Of a stretch of 5,601 bases of DNA, positions 1 through 5,587 are shown one piece after another. The stretch is from Clostridiaceae bacterium (GTDB lineage Bacteria > Bacillota > Clostridia > DSM-8532), in NCBI GenBank assembly GCA_025361665.1, contig JANYKF010000285.1:1-5601 (forward strand), given 5' to 3'. Within the stretch, counting starts at the first letter, position 1, and each line of letters opens with the position of its first letter. The notes below the pieces were generated by a model, which saw only the letters and a program-made list of their open reading frames with translations, did no database searches and was not told the origin of the DNA. The translations under genes were made by a program, and so were the position numbers.

Positions 1-8
1 GGTTCCTT

Positions 9-16
9 CTCCTTTT
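9..16 (-). promoter_or_regulatory. Ribosome binding site of a gene starting just outside the window
   Basis: AAAAGGAG on the minus strand is followed by 8 nt to the window edge with no start codon, so the start should be at or just past the edge. With the promoter at 74-102 this gives a leader of about 67 nt. The leader contains GGCCA/TGGCC (22-26 and 37-41) as a possible small stem. The product cannot be seen. Confidence 0.65.
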
Positions 17-73
17 GGATGGGCCACAAGCCGCACTGGCCGTGGTTCCCTCTTGTATTTCTTGATTGCTTTG

Positions 74-102
74 ATTATATTGAACGATGACACGGCCGTC
101 AA
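74..102 (-). promoter_or_regulatory. Strong sigma-A-type promoter for a gene beyond the left edge
   Basis: On the minus strand TTGACG (102-97) and TATAAT (79-74) are separated by exactly 17 bp, eleven of twelve consensus bases. An 8-bp palindrome, ACGGCCGT (92-99), overlaps the -35 end and the spacer and could be an operator. Transcription would start near 67 and run out of the window. It is likely to be the strongest constitutive promoter seen here. Confidence 0.82.
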
Positions 103-110
103 GCGAATTT

Positions 111-163
111 GCAGGCTCCATGGAATTATTGCAGGTTTCAAGCTGCATCCCTGTAAATGCAGG
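111..163 (-). repeat. Three CCTGCA repeats upstream of the left-edge promoter
   Basis: CCTGCA followed by A/T-rich bases occurs three times on the minus strand, at 163-158, 135-130 and 115-110, with spacings of 28 and 20 bp. They lie just upstream of the -35 element. They may be regulator sites or chance; the unequal spacing argues for caution. Confidence 0.3.
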
Positions 164-168
164 TAATC

Positions 169-195
169 AAAAAGCATGCGGCAGAAGCGGCACAC
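169..195 (-). terminator. Possible weak terminator after the 126-residue gene
   Basis: On the minus strand GTGTGC (195-190) can pair with GCATGC (179-174), using two G-U pairs, around a 10-nt loop. Five T (173-169) follow at once. It begins 10 bp past the stop codon, the expected place for the end of the CvpA-family unit. The stem is short, so the call is tentative. A second hairpin (CTGCAT/ATGCAG, 143-162) lies just beyond it without a U-tract. Confidence 0.4.
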
Positions 196-205
196 CGAAA
201 GGGAA

Positions 206-586
206 TCACCGGTTGAATTTTTCGAAGATGCGGCGCTTCAGTTCATTGCGGACACTGATGACATTGCTGCCTTCATTGATGAGTGCCTGCCGGATGTAAT
301 CGATCTCCTCAAATGAAAGATACACGGACTTTCCCGCTGAACCCGCCAGCATTTCATCCAGCTCCCTGATCGTTTCCAACGCGGCATCCCGCGAATTGAA
401 AAAAAAGACGCCGAGGCTTTCTTCATAGGCCGCACCGTTTTTCAGATAGGCCTGCTCCAGTTTTGCCTTCGAGAGTCCGGTGGCTTCCGCCAAATCGCCA
501 AGCGCGTAATACCCGTCCTGGTCAATGTAGTGTTTCCCCGGAAAGCGTCCGGAACCGCGAACCATGAATCCATACAAGTTCGGCAT
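206..586 (-). CDS. Uncharacterised 126-residue protein with a possible MerR-like helix-turn-helix
   Basis: I do not recognise this protein. Residues 26-50 (YYALGDLAEATGLSKAKLEQ and following) have the spacing of a MerR- or excisionase-type helix-turn-helix. They are followed by a short strand (GVFFFN, 59-64) that could be the wing and by an amphipathic helix (about 66-80). After a small Gly/Ser/Ala hinge (81-85), the C-terminal part (86-126) contains SFEEIDYIRQAL and a strongly basic end, with KRRIFEK at 117-123. There is no signal peptide or membrane helix, so it is probably cytoplasmic. It begins 3 nt after the CvpA-family stop. Its ribosome binding site GAGGTGA (596-590) contains that stop codon, which indicates translational coupling and a shared transcript. 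That it is a real gene is well supported by this site, the spacing and the uninterrupted frame. A DNA-binding role is inference from pattern only. Confidence 0.75.
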   Translation of the reverse strand: MPNLYGFMVRGSGRFPGKHYIDQDGYYALGDLAEATGLSKAKLEQAYLKNGAAYEESLGVFFFNSRDAALETIRELDEMLAGSAGKSVYLSFEEIDYIRQALINEGSNVISVRNELKRRIFEKFNR

Positions 587-589
587 GTT

Positions 590-1420
590 TCACCTCGATT
601 TTCCAATGATGGTGACAAGGGCCTCGAACCATGACAGGACCTTTGAATCGGAAAAGGCAGCTGGTATTTTCAGGAAATGCAGGGATCCCAGAAAGGGAAT
701 CACCGTGCCAACCAGCACATACAGGATGATGAAGCCGATGAGCAGCCCAAGCACCATGCCGGCGGTGCGGTTGGCTGTTCCCAGAACGGTGCTGAGGTTC
801 ATGAGCGACGTGATGAAATGGCCGATGAGTGCCAGAACCAGCTTGACCAGCAGGAACAGGAGGAAAACGGCAAGGATGCGCAGCAGGCTGTAAACAAGCA
901 AGTCGTTGAGGTTCGTGGCTGGTGCGGCGCCGCCCGCCAGAAAGGGGTTTGTCGTCTCAAATGCCTGCCGCAGCAGGGGCTGTCCCTCCAGCGCCTGTTT
1001 GGCCGCCGGGTTGGACGCCAGCCAGGCAGCGGCGGAGGAGAGGCCGGAGGTTGTGGAAGGTGCCGCAGCCGGAATGCCGGACAACAAGGGAAGCATCTTC
1101 CCAAGACGTTCCGACAGCCCCGTACCCAACCCGGTGTGCGTAAGCGCCCAGGATGCCACTGATGGTGACAGCAGGATGGCAGCGATCGCTCCGACCACAT
1201 AGCCCAAAAGACTGAATACCGTATTGACCAAACCTTGCAGGTAACCCTTCAAGGCAAAGAGTGTGATCAGGATGAGCGCCGCGTAATCGAACCCGTTGAG
1301 GCCAAGCCCGATGAACCGGTCGGCGGCGATCAAGGCGGCGAGACCCAGCAGCAGCAGCACGATGGGTGTCCGCCGGATACGGGTCCGTATGGCATTGGAT
1401 TGACGAAGATTGCGTGTCAT
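590..1420 (-). CDS. CvpA-family integral membrane protein
   Basis: This is a 276-residue membrane protein whose molecular role is not known; the family is named after the E. coli gene needed for colicin V production. A basic N-terminus (Arg-rich, 3-17) leads to an extra hydrophobic helix (about 19-33). The family core then starts with helices at about 44-58 and 64-86, joined by the typical ALKGYLQGLVNTVFSLLGY (56-74). A polar, Ala/Ser/Pro-rich loop of roughly 85 residues (87-172) comes next, then helices at about 174-200 and 219-242, with LGTANRTAGMVLGLLIG (213-229) matching the family's conserved late motif. Usual members are about 160-180 residues, so this one is enlarged by the N-terminal helix and the central loop. 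The ATG at 1420 is chosen for AAGAGGTG just upstream; a TTG at 1444 has no binding site. It has its own promoter and is coupled to the next gene. Confidence 0.82.
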   Translation of the reverse strand: MTRNLRQSNAIRTRIRRTPIVLLLLGLAALIAADRFIGLGLNGFDYAALILITLFALKGYLQGLVNTVFSLLGYVVGAIAAILLSPSVASWALTHTGLGTGLSERLGKMLPLLSGIPAAAPSTTSGLSSAAAWLASNPAAKQALEGQPLLRQAFETTNPFLAGGAAPATNLNDLLVYSLLRILAVFLLFLLVKLVLALIGHFITSLMNLSTVLGTANRTAGMVLGLLIGFIILYVLVGTVIPFLGSLHFLKIPAAFSDSKVLSWFEALVTIIGKSR

Positions 1421-1435
1421 TCCACACCTCTTCCC

Positions 1436-1488
1436 GCACGGCAAAATGCGGATGCCGTTTCCATTGATGCGATGAATGAAAACCGTGC
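1436..1488 (-). other. Foldable 5' leader of the CvpA-family transcript
   Basis: The predicted first bases of the transcript, GCACGG (1488-1483), are complementary to CCGTGC (1441-1436), just ahead of the ribosome binding site. Inside, TTTTCATT (1482-1475) pairs with AATGGAAA (1465-1458), including one G-U, around a 9-nt loop. The binding site itself stays unpaired. This may be a messenger-stabilising 5' stem; no known riboswitch was recognised. Confidence 0.35.
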
Positions 1489-1494
1489 ACCCGC

Positions 1495-1523
1495 ATTATA
1501 TCACACAGAATTCGGCCCGTGAA
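1495..1523 (-). promoter_or_regulatory. Sigma-A-type promoter of the CvpA-family gene, extended -10
   Basis: On the minus strand TTCACG (1523-1518) is followed after 17 bp by a perfect TATAAT (1500-1495) with the extended TGA triplet immediately upstream. The transcript would start near 1488, giving a leader of about 67 nt. This suggests that the CvpA-family gene and its partner are expressed independently of pst, although read-through from pstB cannot be excluded. Confidence 0.75.
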
Positions 1524-1613
1524 GGACATTCCGGGTTGTCCGGCCCAGGATTTTCCGGCGACTTTCCGGCGGAATCCGCATGACTTGTTTTTCGGACAGC
1601 AAGGAACATCCCG
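1524..1613. other. Noncoding gap after pstB with CCGG-rich inverted repeats
   Basis: Four CCGG tetramers occur between 1531 and 1571, two of them in CCGG-GTTGT-CCGG and two in TTTCCGGCG repeats. An outer pair on the minus strand, ATTCCG and CGGAAT, could close them into one larger structure. No U-tract follows any stem, so I do not call a terminator. No open frame here looks like a gene, and phoU is absent. Confidence 0.4.
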
Positions 1614-2369
1614 TCAGCCGAACCTGCCGCTGATGTATCGTTCGGTTGTCGGATTCTTCGCGTTCAGGAAAATTTCCCTTGTGTCGCCGAACTCAATGAC
1701 TTCTCCCAGCAGGAAGAAGGCGGTCTTCTCGGATATGCGCGCTGCCTGCTGCATGTTGTGGGTGACGATGAGGATTGTGTAGTCCTCTTTCAGGCGCACG
1801 AGCAGGTCCTCGATGAATTGCGTGGAAGTCGGATCCAGTGCGGAGGTGGGTTCGTCCATCAGCAGGACATCCGGCTCCATCGCAAGGCACCGGGCGATGC
1901 AGAGACGCTGCTGCTGTCCACCGGAGAGGGTCATGGCGGACCGGTTCAGGATATCCTTCGCTTCATCCCAAAGAGAAGCCTGCCGCAGGCTTTTTTCGAC
2001 AAGCAGGTCCAGATCGGCCTTTCTTTTGACGCCGTGCCGTTTGGGCCCATAGATGACATTCTCGTAGACAGACTTCGGAAACGGGTTGGGCTTTTGAAAC
2101 ACCATGCCGATCTTCATGCGCAGTTCGACGACATCCACGTCGTACGAGATGATGTTCCTGTCATGGTAGATGAGTTTGCCTGTTGCTCTTGTTCCGGGAA
2201 TGAAGTCGTTCATCCGGTTCATCAGCTTCAGGAAGGTCGTCTTGCCGCAGCCGGACGGGCCGATGAGCGCCGTAATACTTTTCTCCGGCACATCGAAGGT
2301 CAAATCCTTCAGGGCATGCAGGTCGCCGTACCAGAAGTCCACATGCTCCACATTCACTTTGACAGCCAT
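1614..2369 (-). CDS. pstB: PstB, phosphate ABC transporter ATP-binding protein
   Basis: This is the cytoplasmic ATPase that powers phosphate import, 251 residues, working as a dimer on PstC and PstA. All nucleotide-binding motifs are intact: A-loop Tyr14, Walker [10 protein letters not shown] (37-45), Q-loop FQKPNPFP (91-98, Gln92), signature LSGGQQQR (148-155), Walker B VLLMDEP (168-174) with catalytic Glu173, D-loop SALD (176-179) and the switch His204 in VTHNM. The C-terminal ERYISGRFG ending and the PNPFP stretch identify PstB rather than another ABC ATPase. The start at 2369 is preferred because GGAGG lies 5 nt upstream. Three in-frame ATGs further up (2381, 2405, 2429) lack a ribosome binding site and would add 4 to 20 residues. 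Only one pstB copy is present. No phoU follows, and I see no clear terminator with a U-tract after the stop. Confidence 0.97.
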   Translation of the reverse strand: MAVKVNVEHVDFWYGDLHALKDLTFDVPEKSITALIGPSGCGKTTFLKLMNRMNDFIPGTRATGKLIYHDRNIISYDVDVVELRMKIGMVFQKPNPFPKSVYENVIYGPKRHGVKRKADLDLLVEKSLRQASLWDEAKDILNRSAMTLSGGQQQRLCIARCLAMEPDVLLMDEPTSALDPTSTQFIEDLLVRLKEDYTILIVTHNMQQAARISEKTAFFLLGEVIEFGDTREIFLNAKNPTTERYISGRFG

Positions 2370-2451
2370 TCCGGCCTCCATTTCAATGAACGGTTCCACA
2401 ATCATGCGTGTGCGGAAACAGTCCGGCATTTCATCAATCAGGGTCCAAAAG

Positions 2452-3411
2452 TCAGTCCATCCGGTTCTGGTACTTGTTTCGCAGCAGGATGGCGATGGTG
2501 TTCGTCGTGAGCAGCAGGACGATCAGGACGACGATGCCTGCGGAAGCGACATGCTGGAATGCTTCCTGCGGACGGCTGGTCCAGTTGAAAATCTGGATGG
2601 GCAGCACGGTGTAGGAATCCATCGGGCTTTTGGGCAGGAAGGCGACATACCCGGCGGCGCCGACGATGATCAGCGGAGCAGCCTCCCCCATCGCCCTTGA
2701 AATGGCCAGGATGGCGCCGGTGAGGATGCCCGGCATGGAAAACGGCAGGACGACCCCGGTTATCGTCTGCCACTTGGAAACGCCAAGGGCGTAGGAGGCC
2801 TCCTTCAGGGAAAGGGGCACGCTTTTTAGCGCTTCCTGCGCCGTGACGATGATGACCGGCAGGATCAGGAGGGAAAGTGTGAGGGCGCCGGAGAGGATGC
2901 TTCTGCCAAACCCGGCTCCGCGAACAAAAACAGCCAGTCCCAGCATGCCGTAGACAATAGACGGAACCCCGGCCAGGTTGGAGATGTTAATCTGGATGAG
3001 ACGGCTCAGCCTTGTTCCTTCCTTTGAATACTCTTCAAGATAAAGGGCCGTGGCGATGCCGATCGGGATGGCGATTCCCGCCGTCAGGCCAATGGTCCAG
3101 AGGCTGCCGGCCAAAGCGGACAGGATGCCGGCTTTTTCCGGAAAACGGGAAGGCAGACTTGTAAGGAACTTCCAGTCAAGCCAGCCGATGCTGCTGCGGA
3201 CAATCTGAAAGAGGAGCAATGCCAGCATCACGATGGCAAAGAGCGTGCTGGTCAGCAGGATGCCCTGGTAAATCCGATTTTTTGTCTTTCTCCTCTGATT
3301 CAGCCGGACACTGTTTCCAAAACGGTTCTGAGGTGCTCCGTACCGGGTTGGCTGTTCGCCTGCCGGCCCATTCCCTGCTTCCGGAGGCGTCCCGATTGCT
3401 AGTCTGCTCAT
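2452..3411 (-). CDS. pstA: PstA, phosphate ABC transporter permease
   Basis: This is the second channel subunit, 319 residues, pairing with PstC in the membrane. It opens with a hydrophilic tail of about 46 residues rich in Pro, Gly, Asn and Arg, somewhat long for the family. The first membrane helix is around 50-71. The permease domain shows [16 protein letters not shown] (95-110), ALYLEEYS (122-129), [15 protein letters not shown] (145-159) and the coupling loop [14 protein letters not shown] (204-217). [12 protein letters not shown] (237-248) and the late segment with [11 protein letters not shown] (275-285) are typical of PstA rather than PstC. The ATG at 3411 overlaps the pstC stop (ATGA) and is preceded by AAGGAGG with a 7-nt gap, the best ribosome binding site in the operon. 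The same frame stays open far upstream through pstC, but that part has no permease-like content and is not part of the gene. pstB starts 82 nt downstream. Confidence 0.95.
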   Translation of the reverse strand: MSRLAIGTPPEAGNGPAGEQPTRYGAPQNRFGNSVRLNQRRKTKNRIYQGILLTSTLFAIVMLALLLFQIVRSSIGWLDWKFLTSLPSRFPEKAGILSALAGSLWTIGLTAGIAIPIGIATALYLEEYSKEGTRLSRLIQINISNLAGVPSIVYGMLGLAVFVRGAGFGRSILSGALTLSLLILPVIIVTAQEALKSVPLSLKEASYALGVSKWQTITGVVLPFSMPGILTGAILAISRAMGEAAPLIIVGAAGYVAFLPKSPMDSYTVLPIQIFNWTSRPQEAFQHVASAGIVVLIVLLLTTNTIAILLRNKYQNRMD

Positions 3412-4331
3412 TTTCTGGCCTCCTTGTAGCGGCGGATCGTCAGGCGAGCCATCAGGTTCATGGCGAAAGTCATGAGAAACAGCATGCTGCCGACGGCGAA
3501 CACGGTCTTGTATTCGATCGTGCCCTGCTGGATGTCTCCCAGGCTCAGGTTGACCATGAAGCCCGTCATGGTCTGGATGCTGTTGAGCGGGTTGCCAGTC
3601 AGGACGGGGCTCTGGCCGGCTGCGATCGCCACGATCATCGTTTCGCCGATGGCACGGGAAACTGCGAGGATGAAGGAGGCTCCGATGCCGGAGATGGCAG
3701 CGGGGATGACAATGCCGGTGGTCACCTCCATGCGGGTCGCGCCCAGGGCGAATGCGCCTTTCCGCATGGAATCCGGCACGGCCGCCATGGCGTCTTCGCT
3801 GATGGATGCGACAAGCGGGATGATCATGATGCCGACGGCAAGGCCTGCACTCAGCGCATTGAAGACCTGGGTGGACGGAATGAGCCGCTGCAGGATCGGG
3901 GTGATGAAAGTCAGCGCGAAGAAACCGAATACAATGGACGGGATTCCCGCCAGGATTTCCAGAATCGGCTTGAGCACGCGGCGGACTTTCCTGGGAGCGT
4001 ACTCGCTCAGATACACGGCACTGCCAAGTCCGAACGGAATGGCTATCAGGCTGGAAGTCAGGGCAATCATGAGGGTGCCGGCCAGGAGCGGCAGGATGCC
4101 GAAGTGTCGTGGCAGCAGGGTTGGCGTCCATTGGGTGCCGAACAGAAATTCCGAAAGCGGCACTACCCTGAAGAACGCGAAGGACTCTTCAAAGAGGGTG
4201 CCAACAACGGCGATCGTCGTCAGGACGGAGATGGATGCACAGGCCAACAGCACCCATCGAATCAGGGTTTCCTGAATCCGGGTGCCGTTGGCTGATCGCT
4301 TTCTGAAGGTGATTTCACCGGTTCTTGGCAT
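3408..4331 (-). CDS. pstC: PstC, phosphate ABC transporter permease
   Basis: This is one of the two channel subunits of the phosphate importer, 307 residues, in the cytoplasmic membrane. A basic cytoplasmic N-terminus (1-23) is followed by the first membrane helix (about 24-46). The family segment HFGILPLLAGTL (76-87) begins the permease domain, followed by YLSEYAP (107-113) and LAGIPSIVFGFFAL (127-140). The cytoplasmic coupling (EAA-type) loop that docks on PstB is around 190-210, with the core GAFALGATRMEV. The start at 4331 is chosen because GGAGG lies 4 nt upstream (4340-4336). The in-frame ATG at 4349 would add six residues but has its purine run directly against the codon, so it is less likely. 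The last codons overlap the pstA start in an ATGA arrangement, indicating translational coupling. PstC is distinguished from PstA by gene order and by the FGILPLL-type N-terminal segment. Confidence 0.95.
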   Translation of the reverse strand: MPRTGEITFRKRSANGTRIQETLIRWVLLACASISVLTTIAVVGTLFEESFAFFRVVPLSEFLFGTQWTPTLLPRHFGILPLLAGTLMIALTSSLIAIPFGLGSAVYLSEYAPRKVRRVLKPILEILAGIPSIVFGFFALTFITPILQRLIPSTQVFNALSAGLAVGIMIIPLVASISEDAMAAVPDSMRKGAFALGATRMEVTTGIVIPAAISGIGASFILAVSRAIGETMIVAIAAGQSPVLTGNPLNSIQTMTGFMVNLSLGDIQQGTIEYKTVFAVGSMLFLMTFAMNLMARLTIRRYKEARK

Positions 4332-4354
4332 GCTTCCTCCAAGGCGCATCCTCT

Positions 4355-5332
4355 TTATTTCAGCAATGCGAGCCCTGCCGTGTACTTATCCGCCGGAAGC
4401 GCCACATAACCAACTTCCTTCACAAGCTTCGGAGCAGACTCGAGATAAAATCTCAGAAATGTCTTCACCTCGGGCCTGACCAGCGCTTCATTGTTCACAT
4501 ACAGGAAAAGTGGTCTTGATAGCGGGGAATACGTTCCATCCTTGATCGTTTCGAATGAGGGGAGGATGGGTCCTTTTCCATTGTCAATGCCAACGAGTGA
4601 TAATTTGTCCGTGTTGGCTTCATAATAGGCGAATCCGAAGAACGCAATGGCGTTTTTATCTCCGGCAACCCCTTGCACCAGCACATTGTCGTCTTCACTG
4701 GCCACGAAATCCGGACGGATAGATCCGGCCTTGCCATTGACGGCCTCCGTGAAATAGTCGAATGTTCCGGAATCGGTCCCTGGCGCGTAAAGCTTGATGG
4801 CTTCGTCCGGCCATTCGGGACGGATTTCCTTCCAGGTCTTCACTTTGCTGTCCGGTGACCACAGCATCTTGAGTTCCGCAATCGTCATCGTGGTCGCCCA
4901 GGTGTTGGCTTTGTTCACAACGACGGAAAGCCCGTCATAAGCCACTTCAAGGACGGTGTAATTGATGCCGGCCGCTTTGGCATCGGCTGCCTCCGCATCC
5001 TTGATGGGTCGTGATGCGGCATTGATGTCAGTCTCCTTGCCGATGAACTTCTTGAAACCTCCACCGGTTCCAGAAACGCCCACGGGAACCTTGACTGATG
5101 GATGTGCGGCGAGGAATTCCTCTGCTACCGCTTCCGTGATGGGGAATACGGTAGAAGAGCCATCAATGCGGATTTCACCATTGATTTTGGCTCCCGTGCC
5201 TTCCGTGGCAACGGGCGAACTTCCAGAAGATGATCCTGTGGCGGGAGGTGTTGTGCCGCAGGCTGCGACGGAAATGGCAAGGAGTGTCGTCATGAAAAGA
5301 ACAGAAGTCAGTTTCTTGATTTGCTGATTCAT
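4355..5332 (-). CDS. pstS: PstS, phosphate ABC transporter substrate-binding lipoprotein
   Basis: This is the extracellular phosphate receptor of the PstSCAB importer, 325 residues long. Residues 1-25 form a lipoprotein signal peptide: a lysine-containing N-terminus, a hydrophobic core and the lipobox VAAC with Cys25 as the lipidated residue. A Ser/Gly/Thr/Pro-rich tether (about 26-50) follows. The binding domain shows the family's phosphate-contact motifs: DGSSTV (57-62), SGTGGG (87-92), Ser107-Arg108, Asp133-Gly134 and GTDSGT (185-190). The length is normal for the family. The start at 5332 is preferred because AAGGAG (5348-5343) lies 10 nt upstream; an in-frame ATG at 5407 has only a weak binding site and would bury the signal peptide behind 25 residues. 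It is first in the operon, downstream of PhoP-box-like repeats, and pstC follows after 23 nt with no stem-loop between them. The function is known for the family and is not in real doubt. Confidence 0.96.
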   Translation of the reverse strand: MNQQIKKLTSVLFMTTLLAISVAACGTTPPATGSSSGSSPVATEGTGAKINGEIRIDGSSTVFPITEAVAEEFLAAHPSVKVPVGVSGTGGGFKKFIGKETDINAASRPIKDAEAADAKAAGINYTVLEVAYDGLSVVVNKANTWATTMTIAELKMLWSPDSKVKTWKEIRPEWPDEAIKLYAPGTDSGTFDYFTEAVNGKAGSIRPDFVASEDDNVLVQGVAGDKNAIAFFGFAYYEANTDKLSLVGIDNGKGPILPSFETIKDGTYSPLSRPLFLYVNNEALVRPEVKTFLRFYLESAPKLVKEVGYVALPADKYTAGLALLK

Positions 5333-5400
5333 TGGATACATTCTCCTTATGGTTCCCGGTTGGGTTTCGATTTTTGACGCGATTTGCCGGTTTTGTTTTT

Positions 5401-5441
5401 TTGACATTGTCGTTCCGGTTCCGTCATGACGCTCATGTCAA
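5401..5441 (-). other. Long-range stem in the pstS mRNA leader
   Basis: TTGACAT (5441-5435) and ATGTCAA (5407-5401) on the minus strand are perfect reverse complements, 7 bp, enclosing 27 nt that include the small palindrome CGTCATGACG. It lies between the predicted transcription start and the pstS ribosome binding site. A run of seven A follows, not U, so it is not an intrinsic terminator. It may stabilise the messenger or be fortuitous. Confidence 0.35.
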
Positions 5442-5462
5442 GTCCATGGAGCCGACACCATT

Positions 5463-5468
5463 ATCATA
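5463..5468 (-). promoter_or_regulatory. -10 element of the pst operon promoter
   Basis: TATGAT on the minus strand matches TATAAT at five of six positions and lies 20 bp downstream of the last PhoP-like box. No good -35 is present at 16-18 bp, as expected for an activator-dependent promoter. GATAAT (5465-5460) overlaps it and is an alternative. The transcript would start near 5456, giving pstS a leader of about 120 nt. Confidence 0.55.
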
Positions 5469-5488
5469 CCGCTTCTGCTGGCAATTCG

Positions 5489-5516
5489 TGTTGGCTGTGT
5501 GTAAAGATTGTGTTAA
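5489..5516 (-). promoter_or_regulatory. PhoP-box-like direct repeats upstream of pstS
   Basis: Reading the minus strand, three hexamers occur at an exact 11-bp period: TTAACA (5516-5511), TTTACA (5505-5500) and CCAACA (5494-5489), each separated by 5 bp. This matches the Bacillus PhoP box, a TT(A/T/C)A(C/T)A hexamer repeated with 5-bp gaps; the third copy is degenerate. A possible -10 element sits 20 bp downstream, so the boxes cover the region where PhoP~P replaces a -35 element in known Bacillus Pho promoters. Induction of pst in phosphate starvation is the likely result. Confidence 0.75.
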
Positions 5517-5535
5517 ACAAACATGATTCTCGTGC

Positions 5536-5558
5536 AAAAAGTCGATTTTCGACTTTTT
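5536..5558 (-). terminator. Intrinsic terminator-like hairpin, bidirectional
   Basis: A perfect 10-bp stem, AAAAAGTCGA paired with TCGACTTTTT, closes on a 3-nt loop (5546-5548). It ends in five T on either strand, so it could terminate in both directions. With all known genes reading leftward, it most likely ends transcription of a gene to the right of the window, and so insulates the pst promoter that begins 20 bp later. Only the lower A/T part makes up the U-tract, so efficiency is uncertain. Confidence 0.6.
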
Positions 5559-5587
5559 CATGCAAGTTGCATTTTGCAACTTGCATG
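5559..5587. repeat. 29-bp perfect inverted repeat made of nested palindromes
   Basis: A perfect 13-bp inverted repeat (5559-5571 and 5575-5587) surrounds a 3-nt centre. Each arm itself contains a palindrome of the form TGCAA-N-TTGCA (5561-5571 and 5575-5585), so the unit can also be read as two tandem 11-bp sites at a 14-bp period. It lies directly beside the terminator-like hairpin. As RNA it would make a stable stem-loop, perhaps the first half of a double terminator; as DNA it could be a paired operator. Confidence 0.6.

Noticed and set aside
677..1162. Plus-strand open frame of 161 codons opposite the CvpA-family gene
   Set aside because: The product is Gln/Gly/Arg-rich low complexity without a ribosome binding site, antisense to a gene with clear family motifs.
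957..1529. Open frame of 190 codons on the minus strand overlapping the CvpA-family gene
   Set aside because: Its start would lie upstream of the predicted promoter, and its sequence is an out-of-frame, Arg/His-rich shadow of the CvpA-family gene.
2370..2429. Longer PstB starting at 2429, 2405 or 2381
   Set aside because: None of these ATGs has a Shine-Dalgarno sequence, while 2369 has GGAGG at 5 nt and yields the usual length for the family.
3412..4131. Extension of the pstA frame upstream through pstC, giving a 559-codon open frame
   Set aside because: The added part is a Pro/Arg/His-rich read of pstC out of frame. The real pstA start at 3411 has an AAGGAGG site and an ATGA overlap with pstC.
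3219..4295. Long open frame of 358 codons on the plus strand opposite pstC and pstA
   Set aside because: The translation is low-complexity (rich in His, Gly, Asp, Gln and Arg) with no recognisable domain. It is antisense to two well-conserved permease genes and is best explained by their GC-biased third positions.
5333..5407. Alternative pstS start at 5407 adding 25 residues
   Set aside because: There is no good ribosome binding site there, and it would place the lipobox cysteine at residue 50, too far from the N-terminus for a lipoprotein signal peptide. AAGGAG supports 5332.
5413..5441. TTGACA at 5441-5436 as a -35 element for pstS
   Set aside because: The bases 17-18 bp downstream (CCGGAA or CGGAAC) do not resemble a -10 element. 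The hexamer is better explained as part of the leader stem.
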